From: Spirochaetota bacterium
GTDB lineage: Bacteria; Spirochaetota; UBA4802; JAFGJZ01
Direction: 5' to 3'
NCBI GenBank assembly: GCA_023396615.1
Contig: JAEWVM010000189.1
Coordinates: forward strand, 1-7,521
DNA length: 7,521 nt
The position numbers and the translations under genes are program-made. Below, piece by piece: positions 5,414 to 7,521 of this stretch. Position 1 is the stretch's first letter, and every line of letters starts with the position of its first letter. The notes beneath the pieces were generated by a model that was not told where the DNA came from, did no database searches, and saw only the letters and a list, made by a program, of their open reading frames with translations.

Positions 5414-6613
5414 ATGGGAGATTATTTCAAAAACACTCCGAATGAAAAAGGATATTTCGGCGAATACGGAGGCAGCTTCATTCCGCCGGAACTTCAAAAG
5501 GAAATGGATCGCATCACAGACGCATATTACGCGATCAGCAAGTCGCATCAATTCATAGAAGAACTTAGAAGCATCCGCAAACATTTTCAGGGACGCCCTA
5601 CTCCCGTTTATTTCGCTAAACGTCTTTCAAACGAGCTCGGCGGAAGGATTTATCTCAAACGCGAAGATCTCAATCATACCGGAGCTCACAAGCTCAATCA
5701 TTGCATGGGAGAAGCTCTTCTGGCAAAATACATGGGAAAGAAAAAACTCATCGCAGAAACCGGCGCCGGCCAACACGGAGTAGCTCTTGCAACTGCTGCC
5801 GCATACTTCGGACTCGAGTGCGAAATTCATATGGGTGAAGTCGATATAGCGAAGGAACATCCGAATGTCGTCAGAATGAAAATTCTCGGAGCAAGTGTCG
5901 TTCCTGTAACACACGGATTAAAAACACTTAAAGAAGCCGTTGATTCGGCTTTTGAAGCATATCTCAAAGATCCTGTTAATTCAATCTACTGCATAGGCTC
6001 GGTAGTAGGTCCGCATCCTTTTCCGATGATGGTACGCGACTTTCAGAGAGTAGTCGGAATTGAAGCCCGCGAACAGTTTCTCGAAATGACAGGAGAGCTT
6101 CCCGACAATGTAGTTGCCTGCGTCGGAGGCGGAAGCAACGCGATGGGAATATTCACTGCGTTTCTTGATGATGCCGACTGCAAGCTTTTCGGCGTTGAGC
6201 CTGCTGGCAGATCAACAAAAATCGGCGACCATGCCGCGACTATAACTTACGGAAAACCCGGAGTCATTCACGGATTCAAATGCTATCTCCTTCAGGATGA
6301 AAAAGGCGAACCGCTTCCGGTTTATTCAATTGCAAGCGGGTTGGATTATCCGGGTGTTGGACCTGAACACTCAATGCTTCATGATTTGAAGAAAGTTAAT
6401 TACACTTCTGTTACGGATGCAGAATGCGTTGATGCATTCTTTGACCTCAGCCGCAAGGAAGGAATAATCCCTGCACTCGAAAGTTCGCATGCCGTAGCAT
6501 ATGCCATGAAACTTGCAAAAGAAAATCCGCGTCAGTCAATTCTCGTAAATCTTTCCGGACGCGGAGACAAGGATATTGATTTTATCGTTGAAAATTACGG
6601 TATACGAAAATAA
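5414..6613 (+). CDS. trpB: Tryptophan synthase beta chain, stand-alone
   Basis: This 399-residue fold-type II PLP enzyme joins indole and L-serine to make L-tryptophan. It has GYFGEYGGSFIPPEL at 13-27 and HTGAHK at 88-93 with the PLP lysine K93. AETGAGQHG follows at 114-122 with catalytic E115, exactly 22 residues after the lysine as in E. coli. The COMM domain comes next, then the phosphate-binding GGGSNA (238-243), the closing-loop GLDYPGVGPEH (309-319, D311), ALESSHA (354-360) and LSGRGDKD (380-387). All catalytic residues are present. The stretch after the lysine reads LNHCMGEALLAKYMG, where classic TrpB has INN.LGQALLA, so it belongs to a divergent TrpB branch (not TrpB2). The protein contains no tryptophan residue. 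No trpA or other trp gene is adjacent, so salvage of free indole, or serine/threonine chemistry, is a likely role. The start is set by the AAAGGAG six bases upstream. An intrinsic terminator follows 17 bases after the stop. Confidence 0.93.
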   Translation: MGDYFKNTPNEKGYFGEYGGSFIPPELQKEMDRITDAYYAISKSHQFIEELRSIRKHFQGRPTPVYFAKRLSNELGGRIYLKREDLNHTGAHKLNHCMGEALLAKYMGKKKLIAETGAGQHGVALATAAAYFGLECEIHMGEVDIAKEHPNVVRMKILGASVVPVTHGLKTLKEAVDSAFEAYLKDPVNSIYCIGSVVGPHPFPMMVRDFQRVVGIEAREQFLEMTGELPDNVVACVGGGSNAMGIFTAFLDDADCKLFGVEPAGRSTKIGDHAATITYGKPGVIHGFKCYLLQDEKGEPLPVYSIASGLDYPGVGPEHSMLHDLKKVNYTSVTDAECVDAFFDLSRKEGIIPALESSHAVAYAMKLAKENPRQSILVNLSGRGDKDIDFIVENYGIRK

Positions 6614-6616
6614 TTC

Positions 6617-7483
6617 CTAAGCCGTATAGACTGCCGGATATTTAATATTATCCGGCAGTTTTATATCTCTTCCAAAATAAAATATCCTGTCGTAATAAAA
6701 TCTATCACTTCTAACCGCACACGGATCAAACTCATCCGGCATAAAGTGATAGATAATCTTTTTGACATCATTTGAAATAATGTACGGAAAAACATCATCC
6801 GCTTTCAACGGCGATGTGGAAATAACATCATAAAGGCAAAGTTCACCGTTTTGAACGGAATAAACTGCAACGCAATCTACGTCCGGGATATAATGAAACG
6901 CATCAGTATATGTATTAAGAAAATGCCATAGCGGAATTGAAACAGCGCCCTTGATACCGAATAATTGAGAGAGAAAAACACGTTTTGACAAAATATCTTT
7001 AAGAACAGCAATATCTTCGGATTGTCTTCCGTTCAGCTTTCTTGCCCCGCTTATACTCTTAAACTCCGAAAGATTATCCTTACAGTAAATAAATTCATCC
7101 GACGAATGAAAACCGAATTTCGGATAAAAATCAAGAACAGAGTCATTCGCAAAAAGATAAAATAAATCTGCACTAGAATATTCTTTGAGAACAACTTCAA
7201 TCAGTTTTCGCGAAAGCCCCTGACCTCTGAATGAAGGATCGGTCATAACAGTTCCTATTTGAATTGCCTTTGCGGGTTTATGACTTATCATCACATCCAC
7301 TTTTGTAACCGAAACGTTTGCAACGATTTTTCCGTCATTCACAATGGAATGCGGAACATAACTGCCGTCACTACATCCTGTGTTTTTCCAAGAAGAAAAA
7401 TCTAAAGAAAATGTTTTAACCGCAAGATCATTAAAACTTAAAAATAAATTCTTATCATAGAAAAAATCTGTAACATATTCCAT
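6617..7483 (-). CDS. GNAT family N-acetyltransferase with an unassigned C-terminal region
   Basis: This 288-residue protein carries a GCN5-related acetyltransferase domain in its N-terminal half. The acetyl-CoA-binding motif A is clear: IQIGTVMTDPSFRGQGLSRKLIE at about 75-96, with the pyrophosphate-loop RGQGLS at 86-91. It is followed by the motif B-like segment LFYLFANDSVLDFYPKFGF (107-125). SIVNDGKIVANVSV (46-59) fits the preceding beta strands. Residues ~150-288 form a second part with no motif I recognise; length alone suggests a substrate-specific or second degenerate domain. The acceptor is unknown. There is no signal peptide or membrane segment. ATG 7483 has GAGGT (7487-7491) only three to four bases upstream, a tight but usable spacing. 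It converges on trpB with a three-base gap, and its last codons contain the trpB terminator. The gene upstream is outside the window. Confidence 0.85.
   Translation of the reverse strand: MEYVTDFFYDKNLFLSFNDLAVKTFSLDFSSWKNTGCSDGSYVPHSIVNDGKIVANVSVTKVDVMISHKPAKAIQIGTVMTDPSFRGQGLSRKLIEVVLKEYSSADLFYLFANDSVLDFYPKFGFHSSDEFIYCKDNLSEFKSISGARKLNGRQSEDIAVLKDILSKRVFLSQLFGIKGAVSIPLWHFLNTYTDAFHYIPDVDCVAVYSVQNGELCLYDVISTSPLKADDVFPYIISNDVKKIIYHFMPDEFDPCAVRSDRFYYDRIFYFGRDIKLPDNIKYPAVYTA
6630..6662 (+). terminator. Intrinsic terminator of trpB, inside the convergent acetyltransferase gene
   Basis: ACTGCCGGATA (6630-6640) pairs perfectly with TATCCGGCAGT (6649-6659): eleven base pairs, an eight-base AT loop, then TTTTATAT. 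It starts 17 bases after the trpB stop, which fits a rho-independent terminator for trpB. The whole hairpin also codes for residues about 275-284 (LPDNIKYPAV) of the minus-strand acetyltransferase. On the minus strand no T-run follows, so it would serve trpB only. Confidence 0.8.
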
Positions 7484-7521
7484 AAAACCTCAAACATATA
7501 CCTGTTACAGCAAATCAATTG
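7484..7521 (-). promoter_or_regulatory. 5' region of the acetyltransferase gene (partial)
   Basis: Only 38 bases are visible. They hold the GAGGT ribosome site (7487-7491) and an imperfect dyad CTGT-T-ACAG (7502-7510) resembling the palindrome at 1659-1668. No complete promoter can be recognised before the window ends. Confidence 0.25.

Overview
The window is an ordinary-looking, densely packed stretch of bacterial chromosome with AT-leaning base composition. It holds eight protein genes in short operons of alternating direction, and I see no tRNA, rRNA, CRISPR array, phage gene or insertion sequence. A bacterial XPB-type helicase, a DHH/DHHA1 phosphoesterase, YjbQ, two-domain MazG and a stand-alone tryptophan synthase beta chain occur together. 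This mix is compatible with an anaerobic host-associated bacterium such as a spirochaete (Treponema-like). That is an inference from gene content and protein style, not a firm assignment.

Layout. Positions 1-1610 (minus strand) hold a family 2 glycosyltransferase followed by the N-terminal 295 residues of an XPB/Rad25-like DNA repair helicase, which runs off the left edge. A 67-base divergent spacer with a dyad separates these from a plus-strand pair (1678-3185): a DHH/DHHA1 phosphoesterase whose stop overlaps the start of yjbQ by four bases. Next comes a convergent minus-strand pair (3188-5131), in which an Aro8/LysN-like PLP aminotransferase is followed, with no spacer, by mazG. Positions 5132-5413 are the only sizeable gene-free stretch. 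It contains an intrinsic terminator reading plus-ward and a structured leader for trpB (5414-6613, plus). trpB converges on a GNAT acetyltransferase (6617-7483, minus), and the trpB terminator lies inside the acetyltransferase's last codons.

How the genes fit together. Most products are housekeeping or metabolite-handling enzymes: DNA repair (XPB), small-nucleotide clean-up (DHH phosphoesterase, MazG), amino acid metabolism (aminotransferase, TrpB) and a probable metabolite-level enzyme (YjbQ). No gene partner of trpB (trpA or others) is visible. Indole salvage is therefore the simplest reading for TrpB, and the structured, operator-like leader upstream of it is the most interesting part of the window. 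I found no convincing evidence for a wholly new multi-gene system. The best leads are regulatory: the trpB leader, the orphan terminator in front of it, and the terminator embedded in a coding sequence. Some protein families also show diverged motifs.
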